From assembly GCA_016744595.1 (NCBI GenBank), contig JADGEB010000005.1:1-64000 (forward strand): a stretch of DNA of 64,000 bases, in the 5' to 3' direction. Shown here piece by piece: positions 26,737 through 35,888 of the stretch (position 1 is its first letter; each line of letters opens with the position of its first letter). The position numbers and the translations under genes were made by a program. The stretch is from Desulfuromusa sp. Its GTDB lineage: Bacteria > Desulfobacterota > Desulfuromonadia > Desulfuromonadales > Geopsychrobacteraceae. The notes under the pieces are model-generated. The model was given only the letters and a program-made list of their open reading frames with translations, made no database searches and was not told the DNA's origin.

Positions 26737-27558
26737 TTACTTTTCCGAAACAGGAACAACCCCCATCGCACGGATGATATTTTTACCTGCGGGACTAAAG
26801 ATAAAAGTTAGAAACTTACTACCCAAATCCGTTAGTTCGCCTTTCCACACTAACCCCAAGTGACCAACTAGCGGATAAGAATTGTTTTTAACGTTCGATT
26901 CGCTAGGAGCAATCCCATCAAAAGAAAAGGTCGTTAGTTTTGACCCCACGGAGGCTTGGGGTAAAAAACCGAAAGCAAAGGGGTGCTCTTCGAGAGTCTG
27001 AAACGTTTCGGGCGTTGAATATATAATCTGCCCTGCCAACGTTGAGATGTCTTTGAATCCAAAAACATTCTTTTCTAGCACATCACGAGAAGAATCACCC
27101 AATTCACGAGCAGCCACATAAATTTTATGCGGCTGGCAATTTCCAAGGTCTGCCCAATTACTGATGGTTCCAGAGAAGATACCGACCACCTGCTCCGGCG
27201 TCAAATTATCAATACACCTGCTCTGTAAATTGGCAGCAAAAACCACCGGAGATAAACCGAACTCGCGGTAGACCAAGTCAGCAGCCAGCACCTTTTCCTT
27301 ATTTTTGAGTGGTCGAGCAACCCGAGCCATATCACATTGTCCGTGAATCAAAACCTTGACTCCACCTGATGAACCTATGCTATCCGGGACACTAATCTGT
27401 TTTCCAGGGTTCACCTTCTCAAAGCTTTTTGCCAATTGACGCAAAAGCTGTTGGCTATCACCAGTACCTGCAATCACCATGTGACTTTGTGCTAATACAC
27501 TGTTGACGAACAGCAGAGAAAAGAAAGTAATAATAAGAAACAGTACGTTGTTTTTCAA
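26737..27558 (-). CDS. PstS-like periplasmic substrate-binding protein
   Basis: This 273-residue protein belongs to the phosphate-binding (PstS/PBP-like) family: GTGDSQQLLRQLAKSFEK near the start, then SIGSSGGVKVLIHGQCDMARVARPLK, VFAANLQS, LTPEQVVGIFSGTISNWADLG, and a final FIFSPAGKNIIRAMGVVPV. A signal peptide (LKNNVLFLIITFFSLLFVNSVLAQ) begins at a TTG (27556-27558) with AGGGAG upstream; an in-frame start at 27621 lacks such a site. No pstCAB transport genes follow. Instead a hybrid kinase gene starts 22 bases downstream, so the protein may act as a sensor subunit for phosphate or another oxyanion. Ligand unknown. Confidence 0.85.
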   Translation of the reverse strand: MKNNVLFLIITFFSLLFVNSVLAQSHMVIAGTGDSQQLLRQLAKSFEKVNPGKQISVPDSIGSSGGVKVLIHGQCDMARVARPLKNKEKVLAADLVYREFGLSPVVFAANLQSRCIDNLTPEQVVGIFSGTISNWADLGNCQPHKIYVAARELGDSSRDVLEKNVFGFKDISTLAGQIIYSTPETFQTLEEHPFAFGFLPQASVGSKLTTFSFDGIAPSESNVKNNSYPLVGHLGLVWKGELTDLGSKFLTFIFSPAGKNIIRAMGVVPVSEK

Positions 27559-27803
27559 AGTAGTCTCCCTAGAGTAATTAAGTCCTTTTACCTGAGAAAA
27601 TCCGAGTACGGTTCTATGCAAAGCTCTGGAAGAGACTCAGGAGGGCAACAGAGACAGATAGGTTCTCTCACCCAAGGTGACCATCTAGATTCCTATTATA
27701 TTTATCTCTAAGAAATAATCAATAAATATCCTCCAACGAAAAATGTGGAGATTGTTTGAAAACTGGCTTGTAGCTCCTTGATTTCAATGGTAATAAGGGA
27801 AAT

Positions 27804-28748
27804 ATGAAACTATTCCGACGCCTTTTCCATCCACTCATCACCTTTATTGGAATTCAAATTGTATGGATTTTACTATTGGTCTCCTGGATCTACTGGTTTC
27901 TTGGTCGTCATCAGCAGTTGAAAGAGTTAGCAAATAAGTATCAAGTGGAGTGGTTGCCAGCGACAAGCGATTGGCTGATTTTGACCGAAGGGATTCTTCT
28001 TTTGGTTGCAATTTTGATCGGTATCTACGTCATCTTCCTCTACTGGCGTCGCCAGACGTCCCTGAACCGAGCACAACAGCACTTTATCAATCAGGTCACC
28101 CATGAGCTAAAATCCCCACTGGCATCAATCCAACTTCATCTGGAAACAATTCAGATGCGCCAACCAACAGCAGATCAATTACAAGAATTTGTCAATCGAA
28201 TGCAGGGGGACAGTCAACGCCTGAATGGGCTGATCAACAACCTGCTGACAGCGAATAAAGTTGAACATAAGGGAGCCATATTAAACCTGCAACGGGGCAA
28301 TCTGTCAGAAATGGTAGAAATCTATCTGCTCCGTGAAAAAGATAATTTCCCAGAGGGTGGCTCTTTAGATTGGGATATAGAACCTGGACTAATTGCCCAA
28401 TTTGAAACAGATGCCCTAGAAACAGTTATGCGAAATCTATTGGAAAATGCGATTCTCTACGCCAATGATGCTCCGACTGTCAAAGTTGAGCTACGCCAAA
28501 ACGGTGGGATGGCTCACTTCTGTTTTACCGATCAAGGACGTGGTATCCCAAGAAAATATCAGAAAAAAGTGTTCCGTATATTTTATCGGATCAGACATAG
28601 CGGCAGAACCATTCGTGGAAGCGGACTTGGGCTGTTTATTGTACGTAATGTTATTCGCTTACATGGTGGCAAGGTCTGGATTGATAGTCCGGGGACTGGT
28701 AAAGGAAGTACATTTCATCTGATGATACCTCTGGATGGAGCGGTCTGA
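27804..28748 (+). CDS. Sensor histidine kinase (HisKA-HATPase, two membrane helices)
   Basis: This 314-residue kinase has two membrane helices (about residues 12-32 and 58-80) around a very short periplasmic loop, then HisKA with the phosphorylated His in NQVTHELKSPLASIQLHLET, and a HATPase domain (NLLENAILYAN, DQGRGIPRKYQ, GSGLGLFIV). With a loop of only about 25 residues it may sense a membrane signal or a partner rather than bind a ligand itself. AAGGGA precedes the ATG. Its TGA overlaps the ATG of the response regulator by one base. It is divergent from the PstS-like gene, 245 bases away. Confidence 0.92.
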   Translation: MKLFRRLFHPLITFIGIQIVWILLLVSWIYWFLGRHQQLKELANKYQVEWLPATSDWLILTEGILLLVAILIGIYVIFLYWRRQTSLNRAQQHFINQVTHELKSPLASIQLHLETIQMRQPTADQLQEFVNRMQGDSQRLNGLINNLLTANKVEHKGAILNLQRGNLSEMVEIYLLREKDNFPEGGSLDWDIEPGLIAQFETDALETVMRNLLENAILYANDAPTVKVELRQNGGMAHFCFTDQGRGIPRKYQKKVFRIFYRIRHSGRTIRGSGLGLFIVRNVIRLHGGKVWIDSPGTGKGSTFHLMIPLDGAV

Positions 28749-29452
28749 TGGATAAAAAGATCCCTCTGTTACTTATCGAAGATGAGCCTCATATTGCCAA
28801 GGGTTTGGTTTTCAATCTGGAAGAGGAAGGGTACCAAGTCACGCATATTGAAAGTGGCGAACAAGCCCTTGAGGAACTTTCAAACAATTCGTATGCACTT
28901 GTTATTCTGGATTTAACATTACCTGGAATTGATGGCCTTGAAGTCTGTGATCGCCTGCGAGAACGGGGTAATCAGATACCTATTTTGATGTTAACTGCAA
29001 GAGGGACAGAACAGGATCGGATCACCGGACTCAGCAAAGGAGCTGATGATTATCTGTCTAAACCGTTTAATCTTAAAGAGTTCCTATTGCGAGTCGCTGG
29101 TCTGCTTAGGCGCACCAATTGGCAGCAAACCCGCCCCGATAATAACTATTATACCTTTGGCAATAATCAAATTAATCTGGAAACAGATCAGGCAATAACA
29201 GCTAATGGAACCATCCAGCTGACCGAGCTAGAAATGAAGATGTTGCAGTTTTTTTTCGATCAGGAGGGAAAAGTATTATCCCGAGGAAAATTACTTAAAC
29301 AGGTCTGGGGCATGTCACCTGAAACAGAAACCCGCACCCTTGATAACTTTATTGTTCGTTTGCGTAAATATTTTGAGATTGACCCGACAAAACCCCGTTA
29401 CTTCCGTACGGTTCGTGGTCGCGGATATCGCTTTATTCAAGAGCCCGAATAA
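28748..29452 (+). CDS. OmpR/PhoB-family response regulator
   Basis: This 234-residue regulator has a receiver domain (LLLIEDEPHIAKGLVFNLEEEGY, Asp in LVILDLTLPGIDG, Lys in YLSKPFN) and a C-terminal winged helix of the OmpR type (LTELEMKMLQFFF, LDNFIVRLRKYFE, YFRTVRGRGYRFI). It is translationally coupled to the kinase gene at 27804 and should be its partner. The adjacent PstS-like gene, divergent from this pair, is a plausible target. Convergent with gspN, 3 bases apart. Confidence 0.94.
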   Translation: MDKKIPLLLIEDEPHIAKGLVFNLEEEGYQVTHIESGEQALEELSNNSYALVILDLTLPGIDGLEVCDRLRERGNQIPILMLTARGTEQDRITGLSKGADDYLSKPFNLKEFLLRVAGLLRRTNWQQTRPDNNYYTFGNNQINLETDQAITANGTIQLTELEMKMLQFFFDQEGKVLSRGKLLKQVWGMSPETETRTLDNFIVRLRKYFEIDPTKPRYFRTVRGRGYRFIQEPE

Positions 29453-29455
29453 AGT

Positions 29456-30331
29456 CTAACGAACAACTGGCTTTGCCATAGTTCCACCGATCCGCAAAAG
29501 GTAGCTCCCATCTGCTGTTGGGCGCACACCCGTTAGATTGAGAAGATCTCGCAAACTGTCAGGCGTTGTTGATGTCGGATGCAAGCGAACATTCAGATTC
29601 AACCGCGTCTGCTCAGAACTTTCTCCTATGAGGATATTTCCTCCACCACTCAACTCTAACGCTCCACCTGTGAGAATAACTTTTTCAAGGCTTAAGCGCC
29701 GCTGATCTAACTTACCTTCCAGCTGAAAGGCCCCAGCAGTGAAATTGACAGGCAACCCGATCCGTTCCAGCCCCAAAACCTTTGTACCTTCTAAGGACAA
29801 AGAGAAGTGGCCACGTCCGTTCATGTTTGGTGAAAGGTTTTCACCATCCAACTGGCCAGTTAACTGGCCACTGATTCGATATGGCATATCCAATTGCTGC
29901 AAAGCCGCTAAGGAAATATTTTTGAATTTCAGGGTAACCTGACCATTGCGCCCGACATCAGCATCAACATTTCCTCCGGCTAGAGAACCAACTAAGTTAA
30001 CCTTCTGGTTATTGGAGAAAATACTACTCCATACCGGTGAAATACGTACTGAGGTCAGTTCTATATCGGTAAATTTCGGGATGTCTGGGTAAATGGACAG
30101 ATTCAACCCCAACCCCACTGGAAAAAGCATGGATGCATTACGACCTTGCATAGCCAAACCAGTCTGTTGGGAAGCTTCTTGCAATAACCTACGCTGCAAT
30201 ACATCTGCTGGAAAAAAAGCCCAGAGAGAGAGAAATGTACTGCTCAAAAAAAGCAACAGGCAAACGAGGAACAACCTACGGTTGCCAGCAAATCTTGACC
30301 AGCTAAGGATCGAAGGAAGGGTGCGGTTCAT
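29456..30331 (-). CDS. gspN: Type II secretion protein GspN
   Basis: This 291-residue protein has one N-terminal membrane helix (LFLVCLLLFLSSTFLSLWAFF) and a beta-rich periplasmic part with SLEGTKVLGLERIGLPVNFTAGAFQLEGKL and a final DGSYLLRIGGTMAKPVV, the pattern of the GspN subunit found in delta- and gammaproteobacterial type II secretion systems. It overlaps gspM by four bases and is the last gene of the operon. The role of GspN is the least understood of the set; it is dispensable in several species. Confidence 0.85.
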   Translation of the reverse strand: MNRTLPSILSWSRFAGNRRLFLVCLLLFLSSTFLSLWAFFPADVLQRRLLQEASQQTGLAMQGRNASMLFPVGLGLNLSIYPDIPKFTDIELTSVRISPVWSSIFSNNQKVNLVGSLAGGNVDADVGRNGQVTLKFKNISLAALQQLDMPYRISGQLTGQLDGENLSPNMNGRGHFSLSLEGTKVLGLERIGLPVNFTAGAFQLEGKLDQRRLSLEKVILTGGALELSGGGNILIGESSEQTRLNLNVRLHPTSTTPDSLRDLLNLTGVRPTADGSYLLRIGGTMAKPVVR

Positions 30332-30846
30332 AGGCTCTCCAAAGACATCAGAACCATATTGACATCAAGAAGAGAACGATCTTCAAAGCGAGGTTTGACC
30401 CGCATCGATCTTACCTGAACACCACCACTACGATATTCTACAGCATGTAACAGTTTGACCAGCTGCAACAGGGATAGTTTATCCAAACGAACTTCAACCA
30501 ACTGCTGCCGGAACGCACCCTGAGTAGTTGCTGGTTGCGGACGCATAGAGAGTAGTTGCTCGCGAACACCGGTTTGTTCGGTCAGGCTTTCTACCTGAGA
30601 GAACAGTGGACGCTTACCTTTTTTGGGAGTTCCAACCTCAGCTAATTGTCGACGTAATTGGCTAACCTGACTACTCATTTTTTCTACCTTGATCAAATTA
30701 TGTCGATGGGTATTAATCTTGCGGTCAAGCGTACTCATCGTTTTGAAATAAGGTTGGAGTAAAGCAAACCAGACAACTACTAATACCAGGATAATTAAAC
30801 CAGAAACAACAACCGTCCTTTCTCTTGGGTTAAGACGCTTAATCAT
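30328..30846 (-). CDS. gspM: Type II secretion inner-membrane protein GspM
   Basis: This 172-residue protein has a short basic cytoplasmic start (MIKRLNPRERTVV), one membrane helix, a coiled coil (about residues 40-70) and a ferredoxin-like periplasmic domain that ends in MVLMSL. That is the GspM layout; with GspL it forms the inner-membrane platform that links the ATPase to the periplasmic parts. It overlaps gspL by 8 bases. Confidence 0.85.
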   Translation of the reverse strand: MIKRLNPRERTVVVSGLIILVLVVVWFALLQPYFKTMSTLDRKINTHRHNLIKVEKMSSQVSQLRRQLAEVGTPKKGKRPLFSQVESLTEQTGVREQLLSMRPQPATTQGAFRQQLVEVRLDKLSLLQLVKLLHAVEYRSGGVQVRSMRVKPRFEDRSLLDVNMVLMSLESL

Positions 30847-32230
30847 CGATCTTCCCCCCTTTAAATTTCAGTTGCAGTTCAAAATCAACTTGACTGTTAT
30901 CAGTTGCTAACTTGGCATCAACAATTTCGACATTACTAAATAGATAATTTTGTCTCAGCTTTTCAGCGATGTGGTTGACCGATTCAAAAGAATCGGCATT
31001 TCCGGAGAGTCGCACTTCGTCGTTATTATAGTTGAATTCCTGCAAATCAACACGAAGATCCCGATCAATACCGCTTGACAAGCTTTGTAAAACAGTTGCT
31101 GCTCCATGACCACCAAGACCAAAAAGCTGAACTTGTGTTTGCAAATCTATCAGCTGACTTTCTATTTGCAATGGCACATCAACAATCGTCGTATTGGCAG
31201 GCATAGCCTCTCGGAAAACACTTATCATCTGTTGCTTTAAATTCTTCTCCTCACGAGTTTTCTGTAAATAACCAAGATGCATTGTTAATGCTCCACCCAT
31301 AGCAACTAAAAAAAATAGCAGGGCGACAGCTACAAGTTTTGTGCGAAAGATTTCTAACTGTCCGCGGGCAGAAAATTCACCTTGTCGAAAATTTAATTGT
31401 CCCGTTTTTTTTGCTTCGCGCATTTCGGTTAAAGCCAGCAATGCTGCAGGTGCCATTTCAAAACTCACTTCTTCACCAAACACACCTTCGGCTGGAATTA
31501 AAATTGTTCGATTGGTTTGGTAAAGGATAACCAGTAGCTCTTCTGTCACTCCTGCCCCAGTAATCCAGAGCGGTAGGTCTTCACAAGCAATAGTATTTTC
31601 CAACTGGCTAACTTGATTGGCAATAAAGTCAAAAACCTCTTCTTCGCTCAACTCACTGGTACCCGGCAACAATCGATAGTCCCGGATTATTCCGTCATAG
31701 ATAAGAGCCACCACGACTTCAAGACGACGGCAATAAACCAGTATTCCATCCGTCTCACTTAGAATCGGAAGTAACGCAAAAGGAAAAAGATCGATACGCC
31801 GGGGATTTTGTTCTGGGTCAGGGAAATAGGTTAAGAGCTCCTCTACTTCACGCTTGTTGACAACAACAGCATCCACTTCATAATCATCCTCACGCGCACG
31901 AGGCGGCAAAAATGAAATTGAATGTTCTTCCAGTGAAATCGGTAATTGTGATTTCAACTCTAACGGCAGGGCTGCTTCGATTTTATTTCTCTCGCGAAAC
32001 GGAAATCGAAGTCGGCGAAACAAACCAACCCGACAAGGCAATGCAGTCACCAAACGATCGCCCAAAGAGATCTTCCCCCCCAGCATCTCTTTGATCGCTT
32101 CGGCTGCAGCCTGAGGAGTATCATAGCTTCGCTTATCCAGCTCGACATCGATTTTTCCTGGTGTTGCTGTCAAAATAGCAACCCTGACATCTTTTCCTTC
32201 CAGATCGATACCGATAAAACGTTTAGACAT
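30839..32230 (-). CDS. gspL: Type II secretion protein GspL
   Basis: This 463-residue protein has an actin-like cytoplasmic domain of the PilM/GspL type (FIGIDLEGKDVRVAIL, then GDRLVTALPCRVGLFRRLRFPF), a membrane helix near residues 300-320 (KLVAVALLFFLVAMGGALTMHL), and a periplasmic part ending in a ferredoxin-like fold. GspL recruits the GspE ATPase to the membrane. It lies between gspK (4 bases upstream) and gspM, in the usual order. Confidence 0.9.
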   Translation of the reverse strand: MSKRFIGIDLEGKDVRVAILTATPGKIDVELDKRSYDTPQAAAEAIKEMLGGKISLGDRLVTALPCRVGLFRRLRFPFRERNKIEAALPLELKSQLPISLEEHSISFLPPRAREDDYEVDAVVVNKREVEELLTYFPDPEQNPRRIDLFPFALLPILSETDGILVYCRRLEVVVALIYDGIIRDYRLLPGTSELSEEEVFDFIANQVSQLENTIACEDLPLWITGAGVTEELLVILYQTNRTILIPAEGVFGEEVSFEMAPAALLALTEMREAKKTGQLNFRQGEFSARGQLEIFRTKLVAVALLFFLVAMGGALTMHLGYLQKTREEKNLKQQMISVFREAMPANTTIVDVPLQIESQLIDLQTQVQLFGLGGHGAATVLQSLSSGIDRDLRVDLQEFNYNNDEVRLSGNADSFESVNHIAEKLRQNYLFSNVEIVDAKLATDNSQVDFELQLKFKGGKIDD

Positions 32231-32234
32231 GACT

Positions 32235-33182
32235 TTATTCCACCCTAGAGCTCAGAAGTTTATTCTCCTGTTTGTCGATAATAGCTTCTGCATAACGGCT
32301 TCCTTCATTGATCCGCCCCCGACTGACGACTTGATATGTTGTCCCTGACACCCCGACTGAACCCTGCAACCATGCAGCAGACCAGCGCTCTCCGATTCCC
32401 TCTGCCAGTGCAAGGTCTTGCATTTTCTGGTAGGGCAAATTCTGTCGATAGTCAACCAAAGCAGCAATATCCTGTTGATCAAAAATAATTTCCACATTCC
32501 CTTCGGCAGCAGAAAACTGCCATGCATACAAAACTGCTGCAGGAGCAGTATTAAGGTTTATCTGCTGCCCACCCACGACTCTTATATATGGTTTTAATTT
32601 TTCAAACCGTTGTGAATCAAATCCCCTCACAAGCCTCAGTTCATCTAAAATCATCAGCTTCTCTCCGCGCCTCTTGTAGGAGGGAGACAAACTGGCATAA
32701 TAAGCATCATCCGGGGTTGTTCTGGTTTTATCTTGGTTAAACCAGTAAACCAATGAATCGGCCAACTCTTGTGCTTGTAATTGATCCAACAACAAAATCT
32801 CTTCGCACAGGTTGATAAAACGATGATAACCCGATAAAGGGTTACCACGATTGTCGGCAACGTAATTAACATTCAACCGACCGGTCAAATCAGTGATGGT
32901 AATGCTGACATCACCATCACCAGCTGGAATATTAGCTAACGGACTCCCCCAGAATTCTACAGGGTGGTCAAAATCATTCTTATCTTCCTGAAGAATTGTT
33001 CGTGCTGCCTCAATTCCACCCCGAGCAAGGTAGTAAGCTTTAGTGCGATCACGAAAAGTTTCAGTCGCCCGCAGATCAACCAAAGTTGAAAAAGAGAATT
33101 CGATCACCAAGGCACTGAGTAAAGCAACAACAATCAGAACCAGGAGTAAGGCCATGCCACGTTGATTCCGCAAACTGTTCAT
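32235..33182 (-). CDS. gspK: Type II secretion minor pseudopilin GspK
   Basis: This 315-residue protein carries a type III (prepilin-type) signal, RNQRGMALLLVLIVVALLSALVIEF, lacking the +5 Glu as is normal for GspK. It continues with the large helical GspK domain (DLTGRLNVNYV, QQINLNTAPAAVLYAW). GspK caps the pseudopilus tip with GspI and GspJ. It overlaps gspJ by four bases. Confidence 0.92.
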   Translation of the reverse strand: MNSLRNQRGMALLLVLIVVALLSALVIEFSFSTLVDLRATETFRDRTKAYYLARGGIEAARTILQEDKNDFDHPVEFWGSPLANIPAGDGDVSITITDLTGRLNVNYVADNRGNPLSGYHRFINLCEEILLLDQLQAQELADSLVYWFNQDKTRTTPDDAYYASLSPSYKRRGEKLMILDELRLVRGFDSQRFEKLKPYIRVVGGQQINLNTAPAAVLYAWQFSAAEGNVEIIFDQQDIAALVDYRQNLPYQKMQDLALAEGIGERWSAAWLQGSVGVSGTTYQVVSRGRINEGSRYAEAIIDKQENKLLSSRVE

Positions 33183-33769
33183 CCGCGAGCCCCGGTCAAA
33201 ACAAAACTACTGCGAAATGGAATCAACCGATCATCATTTTCCAACTCTAGCGTAATCTCAACTAGCTCAGGTGGATTTTTCCCAGACCAACTTTCCTGCC
33301 AACGACCACGATAAAAATAGCGTACCTGAAAACTTTTCAAATCGGCAATAAAATGAAGTGGCTCAGACGCCGCCAGATCAGCCAATAAAACCTGCTCGCT
33401 ACGCAATAAAATAGCTGATTCTTCCGCCTGCTGCACTTCATAGCGAACCCGCGAAATTCCACCGTGTTGCTGCAATAACGGAGAGACCAGCTCCGTATTA
33501 AACTCAAGAAAAATTTCTCCAGCAAGTGTTTTACCGGAACTAAAAACAGCCTCTCCCCCTACGGAAGAAAATCTCAGGCTACTCAGCTCTCCACTAATCC
33601 GATCAAAAAAAATCCGTGCCTGATGATACAAGTTTCCTTCTGTCTCAAAACGATTCCGAGTCCCGCTGACCGAGCTAAAAACCCCGTATACACTGGTCAG
33701 AACCAGAGAACCAACAAGGATAGCCAGTAAGACCTCAATGAGAGTAAAACCTCGCGGACTCTTCCTCAT
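33179..33769 (-). CDS. gspJ: Type II secretion minor pseudopilin GspJ
   Basis: This 196-residue protein has a prepilin leader (RKSPRGFTLIEVLLAILVGSLV) and the beta-rich GspJ domain, with a tip that forms a complex with GspI and GspK. The length and the run VEITLELENDD near the end fit the family. It overlaps both neighbours by four bases. Confidence 0.9.
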   Translation of the reverse strand: MRKSPRGFTLIEVLLAILVGSLVLTSVYGVFSSVSGTRNRFETEGNLYHQARIFFDRISGELSSLRFSSVGGEAVFSSGKTLAGEIFLEFNTELVSPLLQQHGGISRVRYEVQQAEESAILLRSEQVLLADLAASEPLHFIADLKSFQVRYFYRGRWQESWSGKNPPELVEITLELENDDRLIPFRSSFVLTGARG

Positions 33770-34161
33770 CCCGCCCCCCCTACTGGCAGAAAAGAGACCA
33801 GTTGAACCTGTTCATTTTTCTCCTTTTCACCCCACAGAACGATAACAGTAACCTGCTTTACCTGGCTGATCAAGGTATCCTGATAACTGACCTGCCAACG
33901 AAAGTTGGCGAATGGCTCGGTAAAATTATCCTCTTGTTCCTCCCAGTTTAATCGTGTGTTTTCAACATTCAGCTCTAACTCGCTCAACAGTTGTTGTGCC
34001 AGCAGAGTCGCTCTAGTTATCTGCTGAATTTTATCTTGAACCAGGATAGAGCGATTTGACAACCCCAACAAAGATACCAGGGCAATAGCAACAATCGCTA
34101 AAGCAATCATCACCTCGAGTAAAGAAAATCCCTTATTGCACTGTCGCAGATTCAGCATCAA
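33766..34161 (-). CDS. gspI: Type II secretion minor pseudopilin GspI
   Basis: This 131-residue protein has the leader CNKGFSLLEVMIALAIVAIALV, including the +5 Glu, and the small GspI domain with ATLLAQQLLSELE. It initiates pseudopilus assembly with GspJ and GspK. The start overlaps the end of gspH by 29 bases, so the true start may be a little later, at the Met two codons in (about 34158) or within the overlap. Confidence 0.88.
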   Translation of the reverse strand: MMLNLRQCNKGFSLLEVMIALAIVAIALVSLLGLSNRSILVQDKIQQITRATLLAQQLLSELELNVENTRLNWEEQEDNFTEPFANFRWQVSYQDTLISQVKQVTVIVLWGEKEKNEQVQLVSFLPVGGAG

Positions 34162-34639
34162 TAGTGACCGATCCAGTCAATGGTGAAAATGCAAGCTGCA
34201 CTTCATCACCGTTCTTTTTACGAACAAGAAGGTGAATTTGTTCCATCCAGCCTAGTGGAAACACCCGAACAAAAACCTGACCAGTACGGAAAGTCCCCTT
34301 TCCTTCGACATCTACCTGCTTAATCTGCAGCGGTGACAACTTCACTTCCCGCCCAAACGGCTCTTTTTCAATGGCTCCCGAACTGGAGCGAAGACGAAAT
34401 GCCAAAAGACTGTTGCGGTTAAAATCGAACATCAACAAATGTTCGTCCCGGGTCAATGTTGCTTCATTATACAATTGCTTGACGGTTCCAGCGATCCGCC
34501 GCAATTTTAACCGTTCATCACCCTCACCCCGATTGGTCAGCAGTGGCAAACTGATAAAACTTACCAGCGACAGGATAACAATAACAACCATCAGTTCGAT
34601 CAGTGTGAAGCCACGCTGATTCCGTTTACCTGAAGACAT
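34133..34639 (-). CDS. gspH: Type II secretion minor pseudopilin GspH
   Basis: This 168-residue protein has a prepilin peptide (RNQRGFTLIELMVVIVILSLVSFISLP) and a short beta-rich domain (TLTRDEHLLMFDFNRNSLLAF). It is assigned GspH rather than GspG because it lacks the C-terminal calcium-binding Asp/GAD region and the conserved aLqxYxxDnGxYPTteQGL segment of GspG. It is the only H/G-type pseudopilin gene between gspF and gspI, with just 37 bases between it and gspF. Confidence 0.82.
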   Translation of the reverse strand: MSSGKRNQRGFTLIELMVVIVILSLVSFISLPLLTNRGEGDERLKLRRIAGTVKQLYNEATLTRDEHLLMFDFNRNSLLAFRLRSSSGAIEKEPFGREVKLSPLQIKQVDVEGKGTFRTGQVFVRVFPLGWMEQIHLLVRKKNGDEVQLAFSPLTGSVTIDAESATVQ

Positions 34640-34676
34640 CTATCGCTCCCCGACGAATACCTTGTACACAATCACC

Positions 34677-35885
34677 CTATCCCATACCCTGGCTAGCCTG
34701 AAAAATCGGCAACAAAATGGCAAGAACAATGAAACCAACGACGGTTCCCATCAGCAGAATCATCAGCGGTTCCAGTAGAGCCATTAAGCCGTTCAATCGT
34801 GTTTGAACCTGATGTTCATATATCTCCGCGACCTTGAATAACATCCCTTCAAGTTCACCGCTACGCTCACCAACTGCTGCCATCTGTGGCAACATTGCCG
34901 GAAAGACCCCCGTTTCATGGAGAGGCTCAGACAGACCAGCACCTTCTGTCACCCTCTCTCGAACCACCTCAAGTGCCCGTTGGAGGTAATTATTCCCAAG
35001 CAGATTCTGAACGATCTCCAAGGTCGTCAATAACGGCACACCACTATGCAGCAATGTCGCAGTTGTCCTGGCAAAACGAGCAGTAGCATTCTGCAGAGCA
35101 AGTGGCCCAAACAGTGGCATGCTGTACTTTTTCTGATCAAACCAGAATCGCCCCCTCGTGGTTAATGAAAAACGTTGAGCCGCCCACAGAAAACCAACAA
35201 AGAGAACCAACAACAACAACCAATACGTTGCCAGAAAACTACTAAAGGACATCAGCAGAAGAGTTGGCAGCGGCAGAGTCTGCTCCAAATCTTCTAGCAT
35301 CCGGGTAATTTTTGGCACAACAAAAGTCATCAAAAATAACAGTACTCCGCTGCCAACCAAAAACATCAACAGAGGATAGGTTAATGCAGCTTTGAACTGA
35401 GAATTAAAACGAGCTTGTTCATCCGTAAATTCAGCAAGCTGCAGCAAAACCTTGTCAAGGGTTCCGCTCGTTTCACCAACTTGAATCATATTAGTATAAA
35501 GTGGTGGGAAGATCTTAGGATGAGCCTGCAGTGCAGAATGGAAAGCACTTCCTTGTAAAATATCATCCCGCACACGAGTCAGAACAGAACCAAGGGAACC
35601 CTGTGTTTGTTGCTCCGCCACCATCACCAGAGCCTCATCAAGCGGCATTCCCGCTGTAATCATCGTAGCCAATTGACGAGTTGCAATGCCCAGCTGGGCA
35701 GCACTCACCTTCCGCAAGAAAGTTCGCTGGGCTGAGCCAGCAGCATTTCTAGCAACTGCAAGGGTGGTCGGGAACAATCCCTGATCACGTAATTTATGGC
35801 TGGCGGACTTCTGACTCAGGGCTTCAATAACACCACGTTGCTTTTTCCCCTGTGCATCAAAAGCACTGTACTCATAAAGCGCCAC
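34677..35885 (-). CDS. gspF: Type II secretion inner-membrane platform protein GspF
   Basis: This 402-residue protein shows the two repeated GspF/PilC domains (QLGIATRQLATMITAGMPLDEALVMVAEQQ and ATARFARTTATLLHSGVPLLTTLEIVQ) and three membrane helices, the last at the C-terminus (MILLMGTVVGFIVLAILLPIFQ). It is the core polytopic platform that the GspE ATPase drives. It starts 3 bases after the gspE stop. Confidence 0.96.
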   Translation of the reverse strand: MALYEYSAFDAQGKKQRGVIEALSQKSASHKLRDQGLFPTTLAVARNAAGSAQRTFLRKVSAAQLGIATRQLATMITAGMPLDEALVMVAEQQTQGSLGSVLTRVRDDILQGSAFHSALQAHPKIFPPLYTNMIQVGETSGTLDKVLLQLAEFTDEQARFNSQFKAALTYPLLMFLVGSGVLLFLMTFVVPKITRMLEDLEQTLPLPTLLLMSFSSFLATYWLLLLVLFVGFLWAAQRFSLTTRGRFWFDQKKYSMPLFGPLALQNATARFARTTATLLHSGVPLLTTLEIVQNLLGNNYLQRALEVVRERVTEGAGLSEPLHETGVFPAMLPQMAAVGERSGELEGMLFKVAEIYEHQVQTRLNGLMALLEPLMILLMGTVVGFIVLAILLPIFQASQGMG

Positions 35886-35888
35886 CGC

